This document shows positions 27,844-37,020 of a stretch of 64,000 bases of DNA, in pieces. The stretch comes from Massilia sp. KIM (lineage in GTDB: Bacteria > Pseudomonadota > Gammaproteobacteria > Burkholderiales > Burkholderiaceae_D): positions 1,302,001-1,366,000 of the forward strand of contig NZ_MVAD01000001.1 of NCBI RefSeq assembly GCF_002007115.1. Reading direction: 5' to 3'. Under the pieces are notes generated by a model. It was not told where the DNA came from and did not search any database. It saw nothing but the letters and a program-made list of their open reading frames with translations. Both the position numbers and the translations under genes were made by a program. Numbering within the stretch: the first letter of the stretch is position 1; each line of letters begins with the position of its first letter.

Positions 27844-28545
27844 ATGAAACTCGAAAACGCTACCGTCCTCGTCACCGGCGCCAACCGCGGTCTGGGCGAG
27901 GAATTCGCCCGCCAGGCCCTGGCCCGCGGCGCCAAGAAGGTCTATGCCGCCGCCCGCAATCCGTCCACCGTCAAGCTCGAGGGTGTGGTGCCAGTCCAGC
28001 TGGACGTCACCGATGCCACCCAGGCCGCCGCGCTGGCCGCCGAGCTCGGCGACGTCGACCTGGTGATCAACAATGCCGGCATCGCCGACCTGATCAAGGT
28101 GCTGGAGCAGGACAGCGAGGCGGCGATCCGCCGCATGCTCGACACCAACGTGTTCGGCATCCTGAACGTGTCGCGCGCCTTCGCCCCCGTGCTGGGCCGC
28201 AACGGCGGCGGCGCGATCCTGAACGTGCTGTCGGTGGCGAGCTGGATCAGCAGCCCGATGCTGGCCTCCTATGCGGTGACCAAGGCCGCCGCCTGGGGCC
28301 TGACCAACGCCCTGCGCAACGAACTGGCCGGCCAGCAGACCCAGGTGCTGGGCCTGCACGTCGGTTTCATCGACACCGACATGACTACCGGCATTGAAGC
28401 GCCCAAGCTGAGCAAGGAGAGTGTGGTCGCCGAGACCTTCGCTGCCCTTGAAGCCGGCAAGCCGGAAGTGACCGTGGGCGAGCTGACCCAGATGGTCAAG
28501 CGCGGTCTGTCGGCCGAGCCGGGCATCTACACCATTCCACGATAA
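27844..28545 (+). CDS. Short-chain dehydrogenase/reductase under TetR control
   Basis: This 233-residue classical SDR has the NADP-binding TGANRGLGEEFAR, the NNAG motif, and the catalytic Ser and YxxxK in LSVASWISSPMLASYAVTKAA. It should reduce or oxidise a small carbonyl compound; no substrate is evident. AAGGGA precedes ATG 27844. The upstream operator shared with tetR shows it is the repressor's main target in this window. Confidence 0.88.
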   Translation: MKLENATVLVTGANRGLGEEFARQALARGAKKVYAAARNPSTVKLEGVVPVQLDVTDATQAAALAAELGDVDLVINNAGIADLIKVLEQDSEAAIRRMLDTNVFGILNVSRAFAPVLGRNGGGAILNVLSVASWISSPMLASYAVTKAAAWGLTNALRNELAGQQTQVLGLHVGFIDTDMTTGIEAPKLSKESVVAETFAALEAGKPEVTVGELTQMVKRGLSAEPGIYTIPR

Positions 28546-28740
28546 GCCCCAGGGGGCGGGCAGCGTGGGTACCGAGGGCGTGTCCGAGGTCGCGGCCACT
28601 GCCATGTTGCTGCCTCCTGCGCCTGGTGGTGCTTACCCGTCCCGGCGCAGCGCAAAGCACCATATGTTATGCGCGGCGATTGGCGGGAAGGGGAGTGATG
28701 TTGTATTATGGAAATGCACTTTGTCAGATGAACATCCCGC

Positions 28741-29646
28741 ATGCTGAGTCTCCATACCAACCGCGCTGCCTTGTCCGCCCAGAACGCCCTCCGGCGCGAG
28801 GGGATGGCGTTGGCCGTCTCCCAGAGCCGGCTTGGCACCGGCTTGCGCGTGAACTCGGCGCAGGACGATGCGTCCGGACTGCAGATGGCGATGCGGCTCA
28901 AGGCGCAGTCCAGCGGCATGGCGGTCGCCATGCGCAATACGCAGAACAGTGTCTCGATGCTGCAGACCGCCGACGGCCTGCTGGGCGCGATGAGCGCCAT
29001 GCTGATGCGGATCCAGGACCTCGCGGTCCAGGCCACCGACGGCGCCAGCACGGACGCCGATCGGGTGGCGCTGCACGCGGAGTACGTCCAGCTCAGCAAG
29101 GAAGTGCGCCAGACCCTGAACGAGACGCCATATAACGGCAAGCCACTGATCCGCTACACGGTGCCCGCGCCCGGCGTGGCCGATCCCGGCACGCTGGGGG
29201 AGGGGCCGCTGAGCTTCCAGACCGGCGCCGACGCGGCCGAGACGGTGACGGTCGACTTCCGTCCCGCCCTGGGCGCGCTCAATGTCTCGCTGTACTACGC
29301 GATCGACGACGGTCGCCTCTCCGGCCAGCCGCCGGACGGACCGGGCACCGAGCTGAGCACCGCGACGGCGGCGAACGCCCTGATTGGGCGCATCGGGCAG
29401 GCGCTGGACGATCTCGGCGCCGTGCGCGCCCAGGTCGGAGCGACCGGGAATCGCCTGGAGAGCGTGTATCGTAACCTGAGCACCATGCGCGACAACACAC
29501 GGGCTGCGCAGGGCCGGATCATGGACGCCGATTATGCGGGCGAGACGGCGGCCATGACGGCCAGCCAGATGCTGATGCAGAGCGGCACGGCTATGCTCAG
29601 GCAGGCCAACCAGGGGGCGCAACTCGCGCTTTCGCTGCTCCAGTAA
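28741..29646 (+). CDS. Flagellin, stand-alone copy
   Basis: This 301-residue flagellin has the N-terminal D0/D1 domain (TNRAALSAQNALRREG, SRLGTGLRVNSAQDDASGLQMA, about 1-140) and a C-terminal D1/D0 domain (RLESVYRNLSTM, AAMTASQMLMQSGTAMLRQAN, about 220-300). Between them is only a small variable section. A stop codon lies three codons before ATG 28741, which fixes the start; the ribosome site is poor. No flagellar chaperone, cap or other motility gene is nearby. It may be a minor or alternative filament subunit. Confidence 0.9.
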   Translation: MLSLHTNRAALSAQNALRREGMALAVSQSRLGTGLRVNSAQDDASGLQMAMRLKAQSSGMAVAMRNTQNSVSMLQTADGLLGAMSAMLMRIQDLAVQATDGASTDADRVALHAEYVQLSKEVRQTLNETPYNGKPLIRYTVPAPGVADPGTLGEGPLSFQTGADAAETVTVDFRPALGALNVSLYYAIDDGRLSGQPPDGPGTELSTATAANALIGRIGQALDDLGAVRAQVGATGNRLESVYRNLSTMRDNTRAAQGRIMDADYAGETAAMTASQMLMQSGTAMLRQANQGAQLALSLLQ

Positions 29647-29796
29647 ACTATCGTCCGGATTCAGGCGGGCGCGTAGCGCAGCCTGATGCTGCCGCAGTAA
29701 ACCATCGTTCGAGCGCAGGCAAGCGCGTAGCACAGCCTGATGCTGCTCCAGAAAACCATCGTTCGCGCTCAGGCGGGCGCGTAGCGCAGCCTGATC
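29635..29796. repeat. Three tandem 54-bp repeats joining two gene ends
   Basis: Units run 29635-29688, 29689-29742 and 29743-29796. Each starts CTGCTCCAGTAAA or a near copy (the flagellin 3' end) and ends CAGGCGGGCGCGTAGCGCAG plus CCTGAT (the 3' end of the DHFR-like gene read backwards). The first copy contains the flagellin stop, the last the reductase stop. Each also contains a CAGGC...GCCTG hairpin with an inner GCGC-GTA-GCGC stem. Confidence 0.9.
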
Positions 29797-30299
29797 ACAT
29801 CATCGGCGATCCGTTCGTGGGCCAGCAGGCGCAGGGGCGGTCGCGGGCCGGCGAAGTAGGGCGCGCCCTGTCCCAGCACCACCGGGTGCAGGTAGATGCG
29901 GTATTCGTCGATCAGGCCCAGTTCGCCGAGACTGCGCGCAAGCACGGGGCCGGCGACCTCGATCCCGCCTTCGTGGGTGGCCTTGATGGCGCGCACGGCC
30001 CCGGCGAGGTCCGGGCCGAGCAGGCTGGCGTTGGGGCCGACTTCCTTCAGGGTGCGCGATGCGACCCATTTGTGCTGGCGGCGCCAGGCGACAGCGAAGG
30101 CGTGCTCGTCCTCGTTCCATTCGGGGTGGTCTTCGTCCCAGTAACGCATGATCTCGTACATGCGGCGGCCGTAGATGCTGCCGGCCTGGGTGCTGGCTTC
30201 TTCGACGAAATGGCGGAACAGGGTGGGGCTGGGAGCGAAGGCATCGTGGTCGACGTAGCCGTCGAGCGACTGGTTCATGCCGAAGACGAGAGTTGCCAT
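29769..30299 (-). CDS. Dihydrofolate-reductase-family (RibD C-domain-like) protein
   Basis: This 176-residue NADPH-dependent reductase fold has FGMNQSLDGYVDHDAF at the start, YGRRMYEIMRYWDED in the middle and the EVAGPVLARSLGELGLIDEYRIYLHPVVLGQG block of the RibD C-terminal family. Such stand-alone proteins are common; few have a known substrate. It converges with the flagellin gene, and its last 27 bases are present twice more downstream in the tandem repeat. Confidence 0.9.
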   Translation of the reverse strand: MATLVFGMNQSLDGYVDHDAFAPSPTLFRHFVEEASTQAGSIYGRRMYEIMRYWDEDHPEWNEDEHAFAVAWRRQHKWVASRTLKEVGPNASLLGPDLAGAVRAIKATHEGGIEVAGPVLARSLGELGLIDEYRIYLHPVVLGQGAPYFAGPRPPLRLLAHERIADDVIRLRYAPA

Positions 30300-30314
30300 G
30301 CTGCGTCCTTTCTA

Positions 30315-30593
30315 CATTAGCCAATAAACGTCGTCCCTGCGGAGGCGGGGACCCAGGTTGTGCGTGCGCCGTCGAGATGCTGGCGAATTACCTTGGCCTA
30401 CAAACGTCGTCCCCGGCATCGGCGGCCCCCTTTGTGGGGACCCGAGTTTTGCGTGCGTCGTCGAGATGCTGGCGAATTACGTTGGCCCAAAAACGTCGTC
30501 CCCGCGAAGGCGGGGACCCAAGTTTGCAAGCATCTCGACAACGCACGCAGAACTTGGGTCCCCGCCTGCGCGGGGACGACGGTTTTTAGGCCA
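30315..30593. repeat. Cluster of four palindromic intergenic repeats
   Basis: Three direct units (about 30315-30387, 30388-30475 and 30482-30530) and one inverted unit (30531-30593) fill the gap between the DHFR-like and MFS genes. The core is AAACGTCGTCCCC...GGGGACCCAAG, followed by TGCGTGCGTCGTCGAGATGC. In units 3 and 4 the hairpin is perfect: GTCCCCGC, a 4-base loop (GAAG or CTGC), GCGGGGAC. This is the pattern of REP-like elements scattered between genes; no mobilising gene is present. Confidence 0.85.
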
Positions 30594-30606
30594 CGGCTTT
30601 AAAGAA

Positions 30607-31950
30607 TCAGTCGCGAATCTCCAGCGCCCGGTTCAGGCTCAGCGCCGCCAGCGAGCCCACCGCGCCCGACAGCAGGTAGAGGCTGACGTAACCCAAGCCG
30701 AAGTGCGCCGACAGGCCCAGCGCCACCAGCGGGGCGAAGGCAGCGCCCACGAGCCAGGCCAGGTCCGAGGTCAGGGCCGCGCCGGTGTAGCGGTATTGCT
30801 GCTTGAAGTTGGCCGTCACCGCCCCCGCCGCCTGGCCGTAGGACAGGCCCAGCAGGGTGAAGCCCACCAGGATGAAGGTGTTCTGGCCGGTCACGCCGCC
30901 GTCCATCAGGGTCGGCACGAAGGCCGAGAAGATCGCGATCAGCGCCGCCAGGGTGCCCAGGGTGGTGCGGCGGCCGACGCGGTCGGCGATGTAGCCCGAG
31001 GCCAGGATCGCCAGCGCCGCCAGGCCCGCGCCCCACATCTGGATGTGCAGGAACTCGTTCATCGGCCGGGTATCGTACAGCTGGATCCAGGACAGCGGGA
31101 ACACGGTCACCAGGTGGAACAGGGCGTAGCTGGCCAGCGCGGCCATCGCGCCGATCACCACGTTGCTGCCCTGGCTGCGCACCAGCTCGCCGACCGGGGC
31201 AGGATCCAGTTCATGCGCGTCCAGCAGTCGCGAGTACTCGCTGGTCGAGACCAGGCGCAGGCGCGCGAACAGGGCCACGATGTTGATCGTGAAGGCGCAG
31301 AAGAAGGGATAGCGCCAGCCCCAGACCAGGAAGTCGTCCTGCGACAGGTTGGTGGTCAGGAAGGCGAACAGGCCGGCCGCGATCAGGAAGCCGATCGGCG
31401 CCGCCAGCTGGCCCAGCATGGCGTACCAGCCGCGCTTGTTCTCCGGCGCCGACAGCGCCAGCAGGGAGGGCAGGCCGTCCCAGGAACCGCCCTGGGCCAC
31501 GCCCTGGCCGATGCGCGCCAGCGACAGGATCACCACCGAGGCCATGCCGATCTGGCCATAAGTTGGCAAGAAGGAAATCACGACAGTCGAGGTGCCCATG
31601 AGGAAGAGAGCGATGGTCAGCTTGATCTCTCGGCTGAACCGCTTTTGAATCTCCATGAACACGACGGTACCGAGCGGGCGCGCCAGGAAGGCAAACGCGA
31701 ACACGGTAAAGGAGTAGAGTGTGGCTTCCAGCCGGTCAGCCCACGGGAAAAAAACGGCGGGAAAGACCAGGACCGAAGCGATGGCATAGACGAAGAAATC
31801 GAAATATTCCGAGGCGCGGCCAATCACCACGCCGACGGCTATTTCTCCCGGGTGGATTTCGCCGTCCCGGGCGTTGATGTTGCGGGCCCCACTCGTAGGG
31901 TGGGTGATCGGAGCGGCACCTGCGCCGCCGTACGTCGTCGTGCTTTGCAT
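30607..31950 (-). CDS. MFS transporter
   Basis: This 447-residue protein has about twelve membrane helices with major-facilitator loop motifs (RPLGTVVFMEIQKRFSREI between helices 2 and 3, GYIADRVGRRTTLG in the second half). It looks like the MHS branch of organic acid or metabolite symporters. The substrate cannot be fixed. The ATG at 31950 follows AAGGAGA, so the 11-residue upstream extension is not used. It is divergent from cyoA over 150 bp containing a conspicuous dyad, so it may be regulated together with the oxidase. Confidence 0.88.
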   Translation of the reverse strand: MQSTTTYGGAGAAPITHPTSGARNINARDGEIHPGEIAVGVVIGRASEYFDFFVYAIASVLVFPAVFFPWADRLEATLYSFTVFAFAFLARPLGTVVFMEIQKRFSREIKLTIALFLMGTSTVVISFLPTYGQIGMASVVILSLARIGQGVAQGGSWDGLPSLLALSAPENKRGWYAMLGQLAAPIGFLIAAGLFAFLTTNLSQDDFLVWGWRYPFFCAFTINIVALFARLRLVSTSEYSRLLDAHELDPAPVGELVRSQGSNVVIGAMAALASYALFHLVTVFPLSWIQLYDTRPMNEFLHIQMWGAGLAALAILASGYIADRVGRRTTLGTLAALIAIFSAFVPTLMDGGVTGQNTFILVGFTLLGLSYGQAAGAVTANFKQQYRYTGAALTSDLAWLVGAAFAPLVALGLSAHFGLGYVSLYLLSGAVGSLAALSLNRALEIRD

Positions 31951-31989
31951 ATTCTTCGTCTCCTTGAAATCCCGGTCATCCAACCCCTC

Positions 31990-32012
31990 TTGTCAAAATT
32001 GCATTTTGGCAA
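31990..32012. promoter_or_regulatory. Near-perfect 23-bp dyad before cyoA
   Basis: TTGTCAAAAT, spacer TGC, ATTTTGGCAA: the arms pair at nine of ten positions. It lies 89 bases before cyoA and 40 bases before the divergent MFS start, ideal for an operator serving both genes. It fits neither the FNR (TTGAT-N4-ATCAA) nor the CRP consensus. Confidence 0.6.
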
Positions 32013-32053
32013 AGGGTGGGACAAAACGTCCAATGTTCGTGGACGACCGTTGG

Positions 32054-32087
32054 CGTTACAGTAGCATGTTCTTATCCCCATGTAACG
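32054..32087. promoter_or_regulatory. Second dyad in the cyoA upstream region
   Basis: CGTTACA (32054-32060) and TGTAACG (32081-32087) form a perfect 7-bp dyad spaced by 20 bases, ending 13 bases before the cyoA ATG. It could be a leader hairpin or a second regulator site over the promoter. Confidence 0.4.
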
Positions 32088-32100
32088 TTAGATACCTAGC

Positions 32101-33147
32101 ATGATTCCTAAAATTGTCCGCCGCGGACTCCCATTGCTCCCGTTAGCAGCCCTCGCCGGCTGCAACACGGTGGTGATGAACCCCACCGGCGATATTGCGA
32201 AACAGCAGGCCGACCTGATCACGATCTCGGTCTTGCTGATGTTGATCATCATCGTGCCCGTGATGATCCTGACGGTTCTGTTCGCCTGGCGCTACCGCAA
32301 GGGCGCCAACGCCAAGTACGAACCGGATTGGGACCATTCGACCAAGCTCGAGCTGGTGATCTGGGGCGCGCCGCTCCTGATCATCATCGTCCTCGGCCTG
32401 ATCACCTGGGTTTCGACCCACAAGCTCGATCCCTACCGTCCGCTCGACCGTATCGACGAGAACCGTCCGATCACGGCCGATGTCAAGCCGCTGGAAGTGC
32501 AGGTCGTGGCGCTGGACTGGAAGTGGCTGTTCATTTATCCGGAGCAGGGCATCGCTTCGGTCAATGAACTGGTGACCCCGATCGACGTGCCGGTGCGCTT
32601 CAAGATCACCGCCTCGACCGTGATGAACACCTTCTACATCCCGACCCTGGCCGGCATGATCTACGCAATGCCGGGCATGGAGACCACCCTGAACGCCGTG
32701 CTGAACAAGACCGGCGACTACAAGGGCTTCTCCGGCAACTTCAGCGGCGAAGGCTTCTCGCACATGAAGTTCGCCTACAAGGGCATGACCCAGGCCGATT
32801 TCGACGGCTGGGTGCAGAAGATGAAGGCCAATCCGGGCGTGCTGAACCGCCAGGACTACCTGGCCCTGGAAAAGCCCTCGGCGCGCGAGCCGGTGCGTCA
32901 TTACGGTTCGGTGGAACCGGCGATCTTCAACCGCATCGTCAACCGCTGCGTGGCTGAAGGCACGGTCTGCATGAACCAGCAGATGCACGACGACGCCAAG
33001 CGCAACCATGTGGCCGCGGCCATCCGTTCGCTGCCGAAGGCCAGCGCCGCCCAGGTGGCCGCCGCCGCTCCGGTGGACGTGGCTGCACTGGCTGAAGTGT
33101 GCGAAACCCCGGCGGGCGCAACCGCCAACAATCCTGTGAAGAAGTAA
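32101..33147 (+). CDS. cyoA: Cytochrome o ubiquinol oxidase subunit II
   Basis: This 348-residue lipoprotein subunit of the proton-pumping bo3 quinol oxidase has the lipobox LAALAGC (Cys near 21) and two membrane helices ([20 protein letters not shown] and [12 protein letters not shown]). Its periplasmic cupredoxin-like domain includes [16 protein letters not shown]. It lacks the copper ligands of cytochrome c oxidases, as expected of a quinol oxidase. It starts the operon cyoABCD-SURF1-regB-regA-cytochrome c. The C terminus carries an additional small segment rich in Ala. Confidence 0.95.
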   Translation: MIPKIVRRGLPLLPLAALAGCNTVVMNPTGDIAKQQADLITISVLLMLIIIVPVMILTVLFAWRYRKGANAKYEPDWDHSTKLELVIWGAPLLIIIVLGLITWVSTHKLDPYRPLDRIDENRPITADVKPLEVQVVALDWKWLFIYPEQGIASVNELVTPIDVPVRFKITASTVMNTFYIPTLAGMIYAMPGMETTLNAVLNKTGDYKGFSGNFSGEGFSHMKFAYKGMTQADFDGWVQKMKANPGVLNRQDYLALEKPSAREPVRHYGSVEPAIFNRIVNRCVAEGTVCMNQQMHDDAKRNHVAAAIRSLPKASAAQVAAAAPVDVAALAEVCETPAGATANNPVKK

Positions 33148-33149
33148 AC

Positions 33150-35153
33150 ATGCAAGACTCATTCGACTTGACGAAGCTCATCTTCGGTCGGCTCACCTGG
33201 GACGCGATTCCGTTCCATGAGCCGATCCTGATCGCTACCTTCGCCGGCGTCCTGGTGGGTGGTGCGGCCCTGCTCGGCCTGATCACCTACTTCCGCCTGT
33301 GGGGCACTTTGTGGCGCGACTGGATCACCAGTATCGACCACAAGAAAATCGGTATCATGTACATGATCCTCGGCCTGGTGATGCTGCTGCGCGGCTTCGC
33401 CGACGCGCTGATGATGCGCGCCCAGCAGGCGTTCGCCTTCGGCTCCAACCACGGCTTCCTGCCGCCGGACCACTACGACCAGATCTTCACCGCCCACGGC
33501 GTGATCATGATCTTCTTCGTGGCGATGCCGCTGGTGACCGGCCTGATGAACTACGTGGTGCCGCTGCAGATCGGCGCGCGCGACGTGGCCTTCCCCTTCC
33601 TGAACAACTTCTCGTTCTGGATGACCACCATGGGCGCCGTCCTGGTGATGGCCTCGCTGTTCGTGGGTGAATTCGCACGTACCGGCTGGCTGGCCTATCC
33701 GCCGCTGTCGGGCATCCTCGCGAGCCCGGGTGTCGGGGTCGACTACTACATCTGGTCGCTGCAGATCGCGGGCGTGGGCACCTTGCTCTCGGGCGTGAAC
33801 CTGATCGTCACCATCATCAAGATGCGCGCGCCGGGCATGGGCCTGATGAAGATGCCGGTCTTCGTTTGGACCTCGCTGTGCACCAACATCCTGATCGTGA
33901 TGTCCTTCCCGATCCTGACCGCCGTGCTGGCCATGCTGGGCATGGACCGCCTGTTCGACACCGCGTTCTTCACCAATGACCGCGGCGGCAACGCGATGAT
34001 GTACGTGAACCTGATCTGGATCTGGGGCCACCCGGAGGTGTACATCCTGATCCTGCCGGCCTTCGGCATCTTCTCGGAAGTCGTCTCGACCTTCTGCGGC
34101 AAGCGCCTGTTCGGCTATACCTCGATGGTCTATGCGACCGTCGTGATCATGGTCCTGTCCTACCTGGTGTGGCTGCACCACTTCTTCACCATGGGCAGCG
34201 GGGCGAGCGTCAACTCGTTCTTCGGCATCACCACGATGATCATCTCGATCCCGACCGGGGCCAAGATCTTCAACTGGCTGTTCACCATGTACCGCGGCCG
34301 CATCCGCTTCGAGCTGCCGATGATGTGGACCGTGTCCTTCATGCTGACCTTCGTGATCGGCGGCATGACCGGCGTGATGCTGGCGATCCCGGCTGCCGAC
34401 TTCGTGCTGCACAACTCGCTGTTCCTGATCGCCCACTTCCACAACGTGATCATCGGCGGCGTGGTGTTCGGGCTGTTCGCCGGCTTCAACTACTGGGCGC
34501 CCAAGATGTTCGGCGTCAAGCTGAACCAGTTCTGGGGCAAGGTCTCGTTCTGGCTGTGGTCGCTCGGCTTCTGGTTCGCCTTCATCCCGCCCTACATCCT
34601 GGGCTTCATGGGCGTGACCCGTCGCATGAGCCACTTCGAGGATCCTGAACTGCAGCCGCTGTTCCAGATCTCGCTGTTCGGCACCCTGATGATCGCGGGC
34701 GGCATCGCCGCGCTGCTGATGCAGTGCTTCACCACCTGGCGCGACCGCAAGCAACTGCGCGACGTGACCGGCGACCCGTGGGACGGCCGCACCCTGGAGT
34801 GGTCGACCTCGTCGCCGCCGCCGGACTACAACTTCGCCTTCACCCCGGTGGTGCACGACAACGACACCTTCGCCGACATGAAGAAGAACGGCTACCAGCG
34901 TCCGCTGAAGGACTTCGTGGCGATCCACATGCCCAAGAACACCTGGGCAGGCTTCGGCATCTCGGCCCTGTCGGCCGTGGTGGGCTTCGGCATCATCTGG
35001 CACATGTGGCTGCTGACCGCCGTCGGTTTCGTCGCCATGATGGCCGCGATCATCGTCCACACCTTTAACTACAAGCGCGATTTCTACATCCCGGCGGAAG
35101 AAGTGACCCGTACCGAGAACGAACGCACCCGTATGCTGGAAAGCTATGTCTGA
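33150..35153 (+). CDS. cyoB: Cytochrome o ubiquinol oxidase subunit I
   Basis: This 667-residue catalytic subunit holds haem b, haem o3 and copper B. It shows [16 protein letters not shown] at the first helix, a haem ligand in [17 protein letters not shown], the copper/haem block [21 protein letters not shown] and the later [17 protein letters not shown] with the haem ligands. Its ATG (33150) lies two bases after the cyoA stop. The length matches E. coli CyoB. Confidence 0.97.
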   Translation: MQDSFDLTKLIFGRLTWDAIPFHEPILIATFAGVLVGGAALLGLITYFRLWGTLWRDWITSIDHKKIGIMYMILGLVMLLRGFADALMMRAQQAFAFGSNHGFLPPDHYDQIFTAHGVIMIFFVAMPLVTGLMNYVVPLQIGARDVAFPFLNNFSFWMTTMGAVLVMASLFVGEFARTGWLAYPPLSGILASPGVGVDYYIWSLQIAGVGTLLSGVNLIVTIIKMRAPGMGLMKMPVFVWTSLCTNILIVMSFPILTAVLAMLGMDRLFDTAFFTNDRGGNAMMYVNLIWIWGHPEVYILILPAFGIFSEVVSTFCGKRLFGYTSMVYATVVIMVLSYLVWLHHFFTMGSGASVNSFFGITTMIISIPTGAKIFNWLFTMYRGRIRFELPMMWTVSFMLTFVIGGMTGVMLAIPAADFVLHNSLFLIAHFHNVIIGGVVFGLFAGFNYWAPKMFGVKLNQFWGKVSFWLWSLGFWFAFIPPYILGFMGVTRRMSHFEDPELQPLFQISLFGTLMIAGGIAALLMQCFTTWRDRKQLRDVTGDPWDGRTLEWSTSSPPPDYNFAFTPVVHDNDTFADMKKNGYQRPLKDFVAIHMPKNTWAGFGISALSAVVGFGIIWHMWLLTAVGFVAMMAAIIVHTFNYKRDFYIPAEEVTRTENERTRMLESYV

Positions 35154-35784
35154 ACTTAAAGCAACTATTCCCGGCGGCCTGACCGCCGAGCAGGTGACCG
35201 CGCGCTATCTGGTGCGCGAGCACCATCCGGAGCAGGGCACCTTGCTGGGCTTCTGGATCTACCTGATGAGCGACTGCCTCATCTTCGCGTCCCTGTTCGC
35301 CACCTACGCGGTGCTGGGCCGTAACTACGCCGGCGGTCCGACCGGCGCCGAACTGTTCGACCTGTCGCTGATCGCCATTAACACCGGCTTCCTGCTGCTG
35401 TCGTCGATCACCTTCGGTTTCGCGATGATCTCGGCGCAAGCCAAGAAGCTGGGCGCGACCCTGGGCTGGATGGGCATCACCGGCCTGCTGGGCCTGGCCT
35501 TCCTGTCGCTGGAAATCTACGAGTTCCAGCACCTGATCCATGAAGGCGCCGGCCCGCAGCGCAGCGGCTTCCTGACCGCCTTCTTCGCGCTGGTCGGCAC
35601 CCACGGCCTGCACGTGCTGTTCGGCTTCGTGTGGCTCGTGACCCTGATGTTCCAGCTCAAGAAACACGGCATCACCCCGGAAAACTTCCGTCGCCTGTCG
35701 TGCCTGTCGCTGTTCTGGCACTTCCTGGACGTGGTCTGGATCGGCGTGTTCACCTTTGTCTACCTGATGGGAGTGCTGCCATGA
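35146..35784 (+). CDS. cyoC: Cytochrome o ubiquinol oxidase subunit III
   Basis: This 212-residue five-helix subunit III supports the stability and proton uptake of the oxidase. Segments [21 protein letters not shown] and [21 protein letters not shown] are typical. The ATG at 35146 overlaps the end of cyoB by 8 bp, showing coupled expression. Confidence 0.95.
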   Translation: MSELKATIPGGLTAEQVTARYLVREHHPEQGTLLGFWIYLMSDCLIFASLFATYAVLGRNYAGGPTGAELFDLSLIAINTGFLLLSSITFGFAMISAQAKKLGATLGWMGITGLLGLAFLSLEIYEFQHLIHEGAGPQRSGFLTAFFALVGTHGLHVLFGFVWLVTLMFQLKKHGITPENFRRLSCLSLFWHFLDVVWIGVFTFVYLMGVLP

Positions 35785-36182
35785 GCGACCACATCCACCA
35801 CCACGAACACGACCATGACGGTCATGAAGTGTACGTCACCCACTACAGCGCCAAGGACTACATCGTCGGCTTCGTGCTGTCGCTGGTCCTGACCGCGATC
35901 CCGTTCTGGCTGGTCATGGGCAACGTCCTGCCGGCCGACACCACCCGCTGGGTGATCATGGGCTTCGCGGCCGTCCAGGTCGTCGTGCAGATGCTGTACT
36001 TCCTGCACATGAACTCGAAGGCCGAAGGCGGCTGGAACATGATGGCGCTGATCCTGACCGTCATCCTGCTGGTCATCGTGATGGCCGGCTCGATCTGGGT
36101 CATGCACCACATGAACGCCAACATGATGCCGGGCATGGGTGGCGCGAGCGACACCACCCACGGCACCCACGACATGCCCTAA
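35781..36182 (+). CDS. cyoD: Cytochrome o ubiquinol oxidase subunit IV with His/Met-rich ends
   Basis: This 133-residue subunit IV has three membrane helices (IVGFVLSLVLTAIPFWLVMG, WVIMGFAAVQVVVQMLYFLH, MALILTVILLVIVMAGSIWV). The N terminus is very His/Asp-rich (HIHHHEHDHDGHEVY), and after the last helix the tail reads MHHMNANMMPGMGGASDTTH, about 20 residues longer than in E. coli CyoD. Such ends could bind copper or another metal; this is inference. Its ATG overlaps the cyoC stop (ATGA). Confidence 0.92.
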   Translation: MSDHIHHHEHDHDGHEVYVTHYSAKDYIVGFVLSLVLTAIPFWLVMGNVLPADTTRWVIMGFAAVQVVVQMLYFLHMNSKAEGGWNMMALILTVILLVIVMAGSIWVMHHMNANMMPGMGGASDTTHGTHDMP

Positions 36183-36991
36183 TGGCGGTCGCGCACGATC
36201 AGCCGCCGGGCGCGGCGCCGCTCCAGCGTTCCGGCCTGGCCCGGAAGCTCCTGGCGGTGCTTGCACTGCTGCTGATCGTGCTGTTCGCAGGTCTGGGAAC
36301 CTGGCAGGTCTACCGCCTGCAATGGAAACTGGACCTGATCGCGCGCGTCGATGCGCGCGTGCACGCTGCACCCGTTGCGGCGCCGTCGGCGGCGCAATGG
36401 GGGCAGGTCACCAGGACTTCCCACGAATACCGGCGCGTCCAGCTGTCCGGGCACTACCTCTACGAATTCACCACCCCCGTGCAGGCCGTCTCCAGCCTGG
36501 GCGCGGGCTTCTGGCTGCTCACGCCCCTGTGCACGGCGGACGGCCAGATCGTCTTCATCAACCGCGGCTTCGTGCCGGCGGCCCCGAACATGGCGGGCCG
36601 CTATCCGGCGCGCCGGGCAAGCGGCGAAGCCTGCGCGACCGCGGGGCCGCAGGTTTCCGTCACCGGCCTGCTGCGCCTGCCCGAGCCGGGCGGCGGCTTC
36701 CTGCGCGATAACGACCCGGCGGGCAACCGCTGGTTCTCGCGCGACGTTGCCAGCCTGGCCGCCGCGCGCGGCCTCGCCCCTGTCGCGCCTTACTTCATCG
36801 ATGCCGGCAAGGACCAGGACCCGGCCGGGGCGCCGGAAAAGGCGGTCGGCGGCCTCACCGTCATCTCTTTCCAAAATAACCACCTCGTTTATGCGCTCAC
36901 TTGGTATGCTCTGGCCCTGATGGTGGCCGCTGCCTGGTGGTGGGTCGGCCGTTACGGCGACGCCCGGGCGACCGGGCCAGCCCAGGACTGA
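36182..36991 (+). CDS. SURF1-family oxidase assembly protein
   Basis: This 269-residue protein has two terminal membrane helices (LLAVLALLLIVLFAGLGTWQVYRLQWKLDLI near the N end, ALTWYALALMVAAAWWWV near the C end) and a periplasmic SURF1 domain with YLYEFTTPVQAV and FINRGFVPA. SURF1 proteins help insert haem into oxidase subunit I; a quinol-oxidase-specific version is known in other bacteria. The position directly after cyoD (start inside its stop) points to the bo3 enzyme. Confidence 0.92.
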   Translation: MAVAHDQPPGAAPLQRSGLARKLLAVLALLLIVLFAGLGTWQVYRLQWKLDLIARVDARVHAAPVAAPSAAQWGQVTRTSHEYRRVQLSGHYLYEFTTPVQAVSSLGAGFWLLTPLCTADGQIVFINRGFVPAAPNMAGRYPARRASGEACATAGPQVSVTGLLRLPEPGGGFLRDNDPAGNRWFSRDVASLAAARGLAPVAPYFIDAGKDQDPAGAPEKAVGGLTVISFQNNHLVYALTWYALALMVAAAWWWVGRYGDARATGPAQD

Positions 36992-37020
36992 ACGACTTAC
37001 AGGTCGAGAGACGGGTTCCG

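Noticed and set aside
30315..30593. Repeats considered as a CRISPR array
   Set aside because: Units are long, differ in spacing, include an inverted copy and have no unique spacers of even length; no cas genes are near.
31990..32012. cyoA dyad considered as an FNR or CRP site
   Set aside because: The arm sequences do not match TTGAT-N4-ATCAA or TGTGA-N6-TCACA; the spacer is three bases.
33159..35060. 633-codon open frame antisense to cyoB
   Set aside because: His/Asp/Gln-rich translation of the opposite strand of a membrane protein gene. No start signal or motif.
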